64,000 nucleotides of DNA, from NCBI GenBank assembly GCA_020634565.1, contig JACKBN010000010.1:62001-126000 (forward strand), read 5' to 3'. This DNA comes from Ardenticatenaceae bacterium (GTDB lineage: Bacteria > Chloroflexota > Anaerolineae > Promineifilales > Promineifilaceae). The position numbers and the translations under genes were made by a program. The notes below the pieces were generated by a model that had not been told where the DNA came from, searched no databases, and saw nothing but the letters and a program-made list of their open reading frames with translations. This document shows, one piece after another, positions 40,355 to 48,408 of this stretch (its first letter is position 1; the number at the start of each line of letters is the position of its first letter).

Positions 40355-43039
40355 ATGTCGTTAACAAAATTTGGCCGATACGAAATCCGCAAGGAGGTGG
40401 GTGAAGGAGGAATGGCGCAAGTTTATCAAGCGCATGATCCGAATATGGATCGGCTTGTTGCCTTAAAAATCATCCGCAAGAATTTCTCTCAGGATCCCCG
40501 CTTTCACGACAGATTTTGGCGTGAAGCGAAAACCATTGCCAATTTAGAGCATCGTGCCATTGTACCGGTTCATGACTTTGGTTCAGATGAGCCAACTGGC
40601 CAGCTGTATTTAGTGATGCGCCTGATGCCCGACGTGCTCAATAAGCGCTTGCAGCGAGAGGGTGTCTTTTCTTTGGAAGAGACCAGCCTGATCTTGAATC
40701 GCCTGGCCGCGGCGCTGAATGCGGCACACAGTCGGGGCATTATGCATCGTGACATTAAGCCGGCCAACATCTTGCTGGATGATGAAGGGACGGTTTTTTT
40801 GGCCGATTTTGGCCTAGCTGCCCCTATTGAAAAAATCGAATCAGGCATGGTGCCTTCTAATTACGGTGGATCGATGTTTTATATGGCACCGGAGCAGTGG
40901 TTGGATAAACCATTGGGGCAGTATACAGATGTGTATCAGCTTGGCGTGACGTTGTTTGAAATGCTTACAGGGGAACGGCCGTTCCCTGAGGCCGATATGC
41001 AGATTTTGCTTGACCGGCACGTGAATGGATATATTCCCAATGCCTGTGATCTAAACCCCAGGCTGCCCTCAGCAATTCAGCCAATTTTGGAAAAAGCGAT
41101 GGCCAAAGAGCCAAGCCAGCGTTACCAAACCGTGCAGGAATTGGCGGAGGAAGTGGCCAATTTGCTGCGCCCCAAACAAATTAAACGGCGCTACGAGATT
41201 AAGGAAGAGTTGCAGCACGGCCGTTTTGCCGTGGTGTACCTGGCGCAAGATCTGGTTGAGGATCATCGTGTGGCGCTCAAGATTATGAAGCAGCCGCTGA
41301 TGACCAATCAGATTTATCGGCAGCTTTTCCGGCAGCAGCGCAAACAAGTAATGGACATGCCAACTCATGAAGCCCTTGTGCCTGTTTACGAACTGGATTT
41401 ACACGAGGAACGGCCGTTTCTGGCAATGAAGTTTGTGGAGGGCGCTTCGCTGCGTGAGCGTTTTCGCAAAGAGCGCCCCTTGCCCATAGACAAGGTTTGC
41501 GATATTGCCCGACAGCTGGCTGTGGCTTTGGACGTCTTGCATGAGAATAAGCAGGTTCATGGCGATATTAACATGGGGAATGTGCTGCTGGATGCAAACG
41601 ATAGCTGTTTTCTGACTGATTTTCATGGTACGGCTATCGCTGAATTAACCCAGTCGATACAGGATCAAAAAGCGCCGCTGGCTTATTTACCCGCTATGTC
41701 CCCGGAACAATGGGCCAGAGAACCCCTTGCACCGCAGTCGGATGTGTATCAGTTTGGCCTGCTTTTATATGAGTTATTGTGTGGGCAACGGCCGTTTACA
41801 GAAACTTCAATGGTGGAATTGCAAACGGCAATAGAGAAAGAACCGCCACCCCAAATCAGTTCCTTAAATGAGGCGTTACCGCACCAGTTTGACGACATCT
41901 TTGCCAAAGCTCTGGCCAAGCAGCCAGAAGCGCGTCATGCCAATGCATCAGCGCTAGTGCAAGAATTAGAGGATGCTTGGCAAAGTCATGCCTTTGAATC
42001 GTTTGTCTATGAAGGTGAAAAGAGCTATGAGCTCAAACAATGGGACAAGGCGATTGATGCCTATAAACATGCGCTCACAATCCGGCCCAATAATCAAGCC
42101 GTTGTTGCTGCCTTGAACCGAGCCGAGCGTCGTAAGAAAGACGAGCTTGTCTTGGAACAAGCCCATCTGGCAATTGCAAATAAGCGCTGGCGGGACGCAG
42201 ATTACTTTTTATCACAGGCCTCAGATACGTCAGAGAAGAAGGTGCTGCAAAAACAAGTGCAACGCGAAATTGAGCTGGAGCGGCTCTACAGCGAGGGTAA
42301 GCTGGCTATGCAGCAGCAGGAGTGGCTGAATGCGCAAAAGCTGCTGGATGAGGCAGATTCATTGGAGCCAAATTATCGGGATGTGAATATTCTGTTGGGA
42401 GAGCTGGCGGAAACCATTGAGGGGTGCTTGCAGCGGGCACGCGAAGCAATCGCCCGTGGTGAGTATGATCGAGCGCTTGCCTTGCTGAAGCCAGTTGCTG
42501 AACATGAAACGGCCGTCGCCCTTCGCCAGGAAATACTTGACAAACAGCCGCCAAAACAAGAGCAGCCGATCAAAGAATCGAAGTCGCGTTGGAACCTGTT
42601 GGGCTGGGGGGTGATTGGCCTGTTGGGGCTGGCTATTGCCATCTTTTTCATCTTTAATAATAACCTGACGGACGAAGAGAAATTAGCTTGTGTGAAAACG
42701 GCCGTACCCCAATTACACATCAAACATCCTGGGGATGTGGTGGAATATGTGCTTCGACAAGGTGAAGCCGCTCCGATTCCCCGCGGCTGGCAAGAATTCA
42801 ACTTGTCTGTGGAATGGGGCCCAACCTCTTTATCCGCTGCTTGCCAGCGATTCATCAATGAAGACAGCAGTATAGAAAGCATTTGGAACCCAGATGGGGG
42901 AGAGATAGAGAAGAAAACAAGATGGGAAGCCTCCTATGTTTCATCATCTTCGTCTCTTGATAATGACCGAATTGTCGTGACTTTGTCATATGATGGTCAG
43001 CCGCTAACAAATGTGTTCTTGTTAGACTTTCAGCAATAG
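40355..43039 (+). CDS. Ser/Thr protein kinase with second, degenerate kinase domain, TPRs and membrane anchor
   Basis: 894 residues. Kinase 1 (8-270): GEGGMAQVY loop, Lys38, HRDIKPAN (131-138), DFG (151-153), MAPEQW: complete and presumably active. Kinase 2 (280-540): LQHGRFAVVYLA, Lys309, but HGDINMGN (402-409) and DFH (422-424) replace HRD and DFG; it is a pseudokinase or atypical kinase. Residues 545-730 are TPR-like helices (EKSYELKQWDKAIDAYKHAL, AREAIARGEYDRALALLKPV). A membrane helix at about 748-768 (LLGWGVIGLLGLAIAIFFIF) and a 125-residue outside domain follow. It probably signals an outside cue. Lipoprotein and surface-protein genes follow. Confidence 0.92.
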   Translation: MSLTKFGRYEIRKEVGEGGMAQVYQAHDPNMDRLVALKIIRKNFSQDPRFHDRFWREAKTIANLEHRAIVPVHDFGSDEPTGQLYLVMRLMPDVLNKRLQREGVFSLEETSLILNRLAAALNAAHSRGIMHRDIKPANILLDDEGTVFLADFGLAAPIEKIESGMVPSNYGGSMFYMAPEQWLDKPLGQYTDVYQLGVTLFEMLTGERPFPEADMQILLDRHVNGYIPNACDLNPRLPSAIQPILEKAMAKEPSQRYQTVQELAEEVANLLRPKQIKRRYEIKEELQHGRFAVVYLAQDLVEDHRVALKIMKQPLMTNQIYRQLFRQQRKQVMDMPTHEALVPVYELDLHEERPFLAMKFVEGASLRERFRKERPLPIDKVCDIARQLAVALDVLHENKQVHGDINMGNVLLDANDSCFLTDFHGTAIAELTQSIQDQKAPLAYLPAMSPEQWAREPLAPQSDVYQFGLLLYELLCGQRPFTETSMVELQTAIEKEPPPQISSLNEALPHQFDDIFAKALAKQPEARHANASALVQELEDAWQSHAFESFVYEGEKSYELKQWDKAIDAYKHALTIRPNNQAVVAALNRAERRKKDELVLEQAHLAIANKRWRDADYFLSQASDTSEKKVLQKQVQREIELERLYSEGKLAMQQQEWLNAQKLLDEADSLEPNYRDVNILLGELAETIEGCLQRAREAIARGEYDRALALLKPVAEHETAVALRQEILDKQPPKQEQPIKESKSRWNLLGWGVIGLLGLAIAIFFIFNNNLTDEEKLACVKTAVPQLHIKHPGDVVEYVLRQGEAAPIPRGWQEFNLSVEWGPTSLSAACQRFINEDSSIESIWNPDGGEIEKKTRWEASYVSSSSSLDNDRIVVTLSYDGQPLTNVFLLDFQQ

Positions 43040-43064
43040 CGGAATAAGCCACCATGGGGAAATC

Positions 43065-44000
43065 ATGACAAAAAAAGCGAAGCACCTATTTTTGATAATC
43101 GTTATCCTATTTTTGGTTGCTTGTGATGGAACATCCACGACAACGCCGACCCCAGCTGTAACTGAAAGTGCCTCAGTTGGCGAATGCACATTCGATATTG
43201 AAATTCATGAAGTGCCAGATCCCAGCCCTGGAGATAAGGTTTATCTGTTTCCCAATTTAGATAATTCTTTTGGCTTAACGTTTCAGTGGCAAGCTGATCC
43301 GCCCATTTTGCTTGGTGATGATCCATTTTCGCCATTTTTGATTGTGCCCAACGATGCTCACCAAATCTCGGTTGAGCTGGTGGCAATAAATGACGAGGGT
43401 TGCAGAGGCGAAGATTCGTTGGTCATTAACGTTGCTGTTCCTGTGGTGGCTGAAGCCGAAACAAGTACGGCTGTCGAAAGTGAGCCAACATCGACTGCTA
43501 CAACAGCAGAGGTTGCGCTGGAAGCAACGGCCGTATCTACAAACACCCCTGCACCTACTCCCGAACCAACCATGACGCCCACAACAATGCCAACGCCAAC
43601 AGTGCAGCCTGTAACTACAGTTACGCCAGAAGTAACGGCCGTACCCAGACCTCAATATAGCGCGCCAGTGATCACGCAACTAGAGTTCTTGCCCGGTGGT
43701 GCAGTAGTCGTCGCCTGGGCTTGGGATGGTGAGCTGACTCCCACACAAAACTTTGCTGTCCGCTTCTGGTCAGAAGCAGATGATCGTCCAGAGGCTCGTT
43801 ACAGTATTACCTGGACAAAAGATTTTCATTATCAATTTAACGTGGACAATACCGATTTCCCGAAAGGAACCTACCTGCTTAATGTGGCAGTTATGGAAGG
43901 TCCCAGTGACGGGGTCCATTATGCCATCGTAGAATCTGAAAATAAGTCAGTATTTGTTGAGGCGATTCCGCCAACGGCCCCTGTTCCTGTCGGACCATAA
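43065..44000 (+). CDS. lipoprotein with Thr/Pro linker, unknown function
   Basis: 311 residues. Signal KHLFLIIVILFLVAC with lipobox VAC. A first beta domain (CTFDIEIHEVPDPSPGDKVY, LTFQWQADPPILLGDDPFSP, VELVAINDEGCRGEDSLVIN) contains two Cys that could form a disulphide. A Thr/Pro/Glu-rich linker (about 125-195) follows, with two TAV units from palindromes, then a second beta domain (APVITQLEFLPGGAVVVAWA, FAVRFWSEADDRPEARYSIT, GTYLLNVAVMEGPSDGVHYA). It starts 25 bases after the kinase and may be its extracytoplasmic partner. No family is recognised. Confidence 0.75.
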   Translation: MTKKAKHLFLIIVILFLVACDGTSTTTPTPAVTESASVGECTFDIEIHEVPDPSPGDKVYLFPNLDNSFGLTFQWQADPPILLGDDPFSPFLIVPNDAHQISVELVAINDEGCRGEDSLVINVAVPVVAEAETSTAVESEPTSTATTAEVALEATAVSTNTPAPTPEPTMTPTTMPTPTVQPVTTVTPEVTAVPRPQYSAPVITQLEFLPGGAVVVAWAWDGELTPTQNFAVRFWSEADDRPEARYSITWTKDFHYQFNVDNTDFPKGTYLLNVAVMEGPSDGVHYAIVESENKSVFVEAIPPTAPVPVGP

Positions 44001-44086
44001 ATTATCGAAGGGTGTAAAAATATCCGTCTCCTCGTTTGCTTTTATAGTGATAGGTATTTGTTGTAAAACTGAAAATGTGACTCTTC

Positions 44087-46123
44087 ATGAATGAAGACCA
44101 TGACCCAGAAATAGCTAAAAAGTGGGTAAAAAGAACAACTCTTTTTGCATTTGTTGCCTTGCTGATCAGCATTGGTTTCTTGGGGTTTGCCATTTTTGTG
44201 CAGGGACAAAATATAGCTGATGAGAATCATAATCCCCTGTTTTTGCCAGTAATCTTTCAAGCTGAGACCTTTGTTAACCCAAATGCATCGGCCTCATTCA
44301 TCCACTGGAACAGTAGCTCCGCACCTTTCAAAACGGCCGTTGGACAAGCTTTGGTTACGGAAGTGGCAGGACAGGAATATTTATATTTGCTAGGCGGGGG
44401 AGAAGCTTTTGGTTCAAAGTCTCAACTTGTGCGCACAGATCGGACTGCCTATGCAGAAATCCATCAAGATGGTTCATTAGGGGCTTGGAGCGATAGCAGC
44501 GACGGTAGTTTACCTCCATTACCGTTAAAACTGCATGGGTTTTCGGCAACGGCCGTAAAAGAGAACATCTATCTGCTGGGTGGCTATGTTTACCCAGACA
44601 GCAATGATCCGTATCCAAACGTAAATGCTCGCGTATATTGCGCTAAATTGGGTGCCAACGGAGAGTTCCAGAATTGGGAAGAATTTTACAACACCTGGGA
44701 GTCAGAAGAGGACATCCCCGAGATGGATCATGAATTAGGTGTTGCTTATCACACGACAGTTTTGGTTGGTAATCGTCTCTATCTTATTGGTGGGTTGCGT
44801 AAATATAAATTCTTCAATCATCCTTGGGAGCCAACGCCCTATGTTTTTTCTGCGGAAGTCGGTGATACATGCCAGTCTTTGAAGTGGAGAGCCGAGGAGA
44901 ACTTTCCATTTCGTGTAACAGGTCATACGGCCGTTGCTGCGGATAATGGCAGCATTTATGTTTTTGGTGGACGAACATACAGATCCCAACCGGGTAACTG
45001 TTATGGACAGCGAGTTGACTCACAACCAATTAGTTATCGTGGCAAAATTGATAATACGGGTAGCATTGTGCAGTGGGTTACTCAGGCACAAATTCCAGAA
45101 TTTACGAGCGTACAATTTTCAACGGCCGTTCAATCCGGCAATTATTTATACGTTATTGGCGGATCGCCCGCCTGTCACCCATTCTATGGGGCAGCCTCAG
45201 ACGCAATTTATCGCACTAAAATTGGTCCAGATGATGATATTCAAACCTGGCAGAAAATGGATTCAATAGATACCAGCCCTGACCAGGGACAAGATCATCT
45301 TTATGGGCTTTTAGCTGTTGTTTCCAAGCTGGAGCGTATTTATGTGATTGGCGGTGTAAATGCCAATGGCAACGATCCGCCTACCGTACAAGACAAAATT
45401 TATTGGACGCCGCTGGTTTTCTTTTCCAAAGAGAGTTTTCCCTCAAATGAGGTTGTTCCGGGACAAGAAGTTGAGTATGAGTTGACGATAACAAGTAATA
45501 ATGTGCGGGATATTGTTGACGCTGTTCTCAAAGACACCCTTCCTGAAAATGTAGAGGTGCTTAAAATGTCGGGGTTTACTTCCGATGGACAAACGTTAAC
45601 GGCAGCATTGCCAGATTTGCCGGTTGGGCATCTTATCAGAATGTTTATCACAGTGATTATCAAATCTCCAGATACGACGGTCTCTCCTGCTTTACCCGTC
45701 GCCGTTCCTGTAGCTAGCCCTCCATCCGCATTGCACGAAGCTAGCAGAATCCCGCCAGTTTCCTCTATGCCAGAAATGCCAGTACAGGTAGTAGAGAACT
45801 TTGCCCGACCAACGGCCGTAAAAGGCTGTGTAACCGATGCCGCCGTTCCTGATAGCGGAACGCCTCGGCCTAAACCTACCTGTACCCCCATGCCCACAAG
45901 TACCAATACGGCGACACCGCCACCTGTTACTGACACGCCAACCTATACTGCCACACCCACGCCAACCGACACGGTGACGGTTGAGCCGCCTACTCCCACG
46001 CCTGCGCCTGTACTCCTGGTCAATACGGCCGAATTTTGCTTTGTCGAAAAAGATAACTGGTGTATGTCAGCAACAGACGTAAACGCCCCCTTTCATACCT
46101 ATCTTCCTCAAGTGGCCAAATAA
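44087..46123 (+). CDS. cell-surface kelch-like/DUF11 protein
   Basis: 678 residues. One N-terminal membrane helix (TTLFAFVALLISIGFLGFAI) anchors it. About residues 70-430 contain kelch-like blades (YLYLLGGGEAFGSKSQLVRT, KENIYLLGGYVYPDSNDPYP, GNRLYLIGGLRKYKFF, GSIYVFGGRTYR, GNYLYVIGGSPACH, LERIYVIGGVNANG). DUF11 (EVVPGQEVEYELTITSNNV) follows, then a Thr/Pro-rich stalk (TSTNTATPPPVTDTPTYTAT) and the end HTYLPQVAK. Short YLPxV/FLPVI motifs of this kind are common in Chloroflexota surface proteins. Function unknown, perhaps adhesion. Terminator at 46126-46149. Confidence 0.82.
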   Translation: MNEDHDPEIAKKWVKRTTLFAFVALLISIGFLGFAIFVQGQNIADENHNPLFLPVIFQAETFVNPNASASFIHWNSSSAPFKTAVGQALVTEVAGQEYLYLLGGGEAFGSKSQLVRTDRTAYAEIHQDGSLGAWSDSSDGSLPPLPLKLHGFSATAVKENIYLLGGYVYPDSNDPYPNVNARVYCAKLGANGEFQNWEEFYNTWESEEDIPEMDHELGVAYHTTVLVGNRLYLIGGLRKYKFFNHPWEPTPYVFSAEVGDTCQSLKWRAEENFPFRVTGHTAVAADNGSIYVFGGRTYRSQPGNCYGQRVDSQPISYRGKIDNTGSIVQWVTQAQIPEFTSVQFSTAVQSGNYLYVIGGSPACHPFYGAASDAIYRTKIGPDDDIQTWQKMDSIDTSPDQGQDHLYGLLAVVSKLERIYVIGGVNANGNDPPTVQDKIYWTPLVFFSKESFPSNEVVPGQEVEYELTITSNNVRDIVDAVLKDTLPENVEVLKMSGFTSDGQTLTAALPDLPVGHLIRMFITVIIKSPDTTVSPALPVAVPVASPPSALHEASRIPPVSSMPEMPVQVVENFARPTAVKGCVTDAAVPDSGTPRPKPTCTPMPTSTNTATPPPVTDTPTYTATPTPTDTVTVEPPTPTPAPVLLVNTAEFCFVEKDNWCMSATDVNAPFHTYLPQVAK

Positions 46124-46125
46124 AA

Positions 46126-46160
46126 AAGGAGGTGCTTGCGCACCCCCTTCGTTTGTTTTT
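46126..46160. terminator. intrinsic terminator between convergent genes
   Basis: AAGGAGGTGC (46126-46135), loop TTGC, GCACCCCCTT (46140-46149) with one mismatch, then CGTTTGTTTTT. It ends the kelch-like gene and, read in reverse, the hydrolase gene. Confidence 0.75.
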
Positions 46161-46171
46161 AGATACTCAGA

Positions 46172-48187
46172 TTAACGATTGGCGTAAGTGTTCATATTGG
46201 CATTGCGGCTGTGATCCTGCGTTTGAGCGGGGTCGCGCATGCCGCTGGTATGGCACCAGCCCGTTTTGTGCCCCAGATTGTTTGCTCCACTGAGCTGTCC
46301 AGACCACTTCTCAATGACACCGTCATCTGGATCGCTCAGGAAGAGATCCGTGGCGATGTTGCAATAGTCGTAGCGGTACCAGACGTCTTTGAAGGATGTG
46401 GTATGGTAGTACACACGGCTGCGTGCCCAGCTGGGAATGCCAGATAGCCACAGTGCTGCTCCATCATAGGTGAGGTCCCAATTGGTGCCGCAGCCAGCCC
46501 CAAAGAGATCACCCAAGAGGGCAAGATTGCCCGCCAGCGTTGTGCCCTGGTATGGTGTCCCTACAGATTGAATCAGGCGGCTGCCGGAGGAGTAATCCAG
46601 ACCGCTCCAATAATAAGTGTACAGGTGCAGCGAGGCTGCGCCACCCTGGCTGTGGGCCACGATGCCAAAGGAGGGGAACTGATTGCCGTAGGTGCGAATC
46701 AGGTTGGCAAACTGGTCATGGGTGCGATTTTGATTGTAATCTTGGAAGGTAACATCGCTGGTGAAGTCGCCAGTGGGCCAGACGCCGCCGGAGCAGTAGC
46801 CGTGTACCAGCATCAGCACGCCACCGGGCGCATTAGGTGCCGGTTGATTGGCCGTTACGGCCGTTGGCCGCTCACCCATCAACATCTCTTCCGTAATTTC
46901 TGTAACGGCCGTTTCTGACACACCTCTGCTTACCGTTTCTGGAATGTTTACCGAGACGCTGTCTAGCTGCGTCAGCGGAATGTGCGTTTGGGCATCTTGC
47001 AGGCGCACGTTGCGCAGCTCAAACGGGGCTGTGGCATTGGCCAGGGAGAGCCAACGGCCGTCAATGCTTACCGGAACCCCATCTGCCGTCGGCGCAACCA
47101 ATCCGCCGACCCAGGTGATGGGCATCATCTGCCCATCTGCATCTGCCCCCCACAGCTCCGCATAAAGCTGTACTTGAGCCACATCGGCAGAGGTGGTGGC
47201 GTTCAGGTTGAAGTTTAGGCGATTAAGGCCATCGGCGGTGGCTGTGACAGACCCTTCTTCCAGAGCAATCGCCTGCTCGACTACGGGGAAAATATGTTCT
47301 GTGGTACGCAGAACGGGAGTGCCATCGGGCGTTTCGCCCCGCATGGTAATTTGGGCCGTGTACTGGCCTGCCATGCGCGGCGTGACTAAGGCGCCAAACA
47401 CCCCATCGTTGGCCACGCCGTCACCATGACGGCCGTCATCAAACATCAGCAGGCGCAGCGTACGGCCGTCTGGTGTCACGAGCCGCAGTTGGGCACGACG
47501 AATGATTTCGGTTGCCGCTGAAGGTGCGCTGGTGCTGTTGTCCTGCGCTGCATCATAGGCATAAGCGAGCAAGCCAATCTGATTGTTGGTCCATAAATTG
47601 TAGCTGCTGAGATGGGCATAAATCTGGTAAGAACTCTCATTGGAGACCAGTAGATAGCCACTTGGTGCATCGGCGCTGCTGGGGGCTACGGCCGTACGCA
47701 CCGTCACCTGCCATTCACCCCGTGTGGGCTGGGCAAAGGTGTAAATATCGCCCGAAAATGATTGCTGCTCCAGACCAAGCTGCCCGGTACGCTGTACCAC
47801 GCCCGCCTGGTCCACACCCTGGCGCAAGCGCATCGTCTGCCCTTCTGGCGTGTACAGGGCTAGTTCCCATTGTGCGGCATCTGGACTCAGCACCATGACC
47901 GACATTTCGCTGCTGCTGTCTACGGCCAGCGAATCTTGCCACTGCCAGCTGCCGTCGGCGGCTTTGCTAAAGGTGACCGGAATCATGGCGGTACGGGAGC
48001 GCACGCCCATTTCGGCTGGATTTGGCAGGGCGGAACGGCCGTCCAGCACTTCACTCCCCGGCCCGGCTACCTGTTTGGTAAATACCGCTTCCGGTTCGTC
48101 GGCCGCGGAGGGGGCTGCTAGTCCGCCTGAAACCAGGAACAGGGCAGCCAGCAGGGCCGTCAAGATTGCCAATTGTCGCTTTTGCAT
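46172..48187 (-). CDS. secreted multidomain alpha/beta hydrolase
   Basis: 671 residues. Signal peptide QLAILTALLAALFLVSGGLA. Residues about 40-430 are beta-sandwich regions (SVMVLSPDAAQWELALYTPE, LFMDDGRHGDGVANDGVFG-like segment, QYTAQITMRGETPDGTPVLR), of the kind seen as choice-of-anchor or vWA-associated modules. The C-terminal hydrolase starts GVLMLVHGYCSGGVWPTGDF and has GIVAHSQGGAASLHLY with Ser513, an Asp in FLSDPDDGVIEKWSG (about 619-622) and a late His in TQDHSRN (659). This resembles proteins annotated after Dictyostelium conditioned-medium factor, or lipases. Substrate unknown. Confidence 0.82.
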   Translation of the reverse strand: MQKRQLAILTALLAALFLVSGGLAAPSAADEPEAVFTKQVAGPGSEVLDGRSALPNPAEMGVRSRTAMIPVTFSKAADGSWQWQDSLAVDSSSEMSVMVLSPDAAQWELALYTPEGQTMRLRQGVDQAGVVQRTGQLGLEQQSFSGDIYTFAQPTRGEWQVTVRTAVAPSSADAPSGYLLVSNESSYQIYAHLSSYNLWTNNQIGLLAYAYDAAQDNSTSAPSAATEIIRRAQLRLVTPDGRTLRLLMFDDGRHGDGVANDGVFGALVTPRMAGQYTAQITMRGETPDGTPVLRTTEHIFPVVEQAIALEEGSVTATADGLNRLNFNLNATTSADVAQVQLYAELWGADADGQMMPITWVGGLVAPTADGVPVSIDGRWLSLANATAPFELRNVRLQDAQTHIPLTQLDSVSVNIPETVSRGVSETAVTEITEEMLMGERPTAVTANQPAPNAPGGVLMLVHGYCSGGVWPTGDFTSDVTFQDYNQNRTHDQFANLIRTYGNQFPSFGIVAHSQGGAASLHLYTYYWSGLDYSSGSRLIQSVGTPYQGTTLAGNLALLGDLFGAGCGTNWDLTYDGAALWLSGIPSWARSRVYYHTTSFKDVWYRYDYCNIATDLFLSDPDDGVIEKWSGQLSGANNLGHKTGWCHTSGMRDPAQTQDHSRNANMNTYANR

Positions 48188-48331
48188 GTTCAGTTTTACT
48201 CCTTCTGTGGGGTTTGTAAATACACAACAACTGTTTCGCCCAAAGATATTGTTGAGGCATGATGCAGCGAACAGCTAGATTGAGGCAGACTTCCGCGAGT
48301 TTGTTATGGAAAGAAGCGTGCCTCAGCAATA

Positions 48332-48374
48332 AAAACACCAACAATTTAAAAACGTCTCAAATTGTTGGTGTTTT
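48332..48374 (-). terminator. terminator of the molybdenum hydroxylase operon
   Basis: AAAACACCAACAATTT (48332-48347) pairs perfectly with AAATTGTTGGTGTTTT (48359-48374), 16-bp stem. It lies 35 bases after the stop of the Moco subunit gene, between it and the hydrolase start. Confidence 0.75.
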
Positions 48375-48408
48375 GAGGAAGAACCTGGAAAAGCGTAGCA
48401 GATTTTGT

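Noticed and set aside
45900..46020. Thr/Pro stretch as a tandem DNA repeat
   Set aside because: The codons vary; it is a low-complexity protein stalk, not a DNA repeat.
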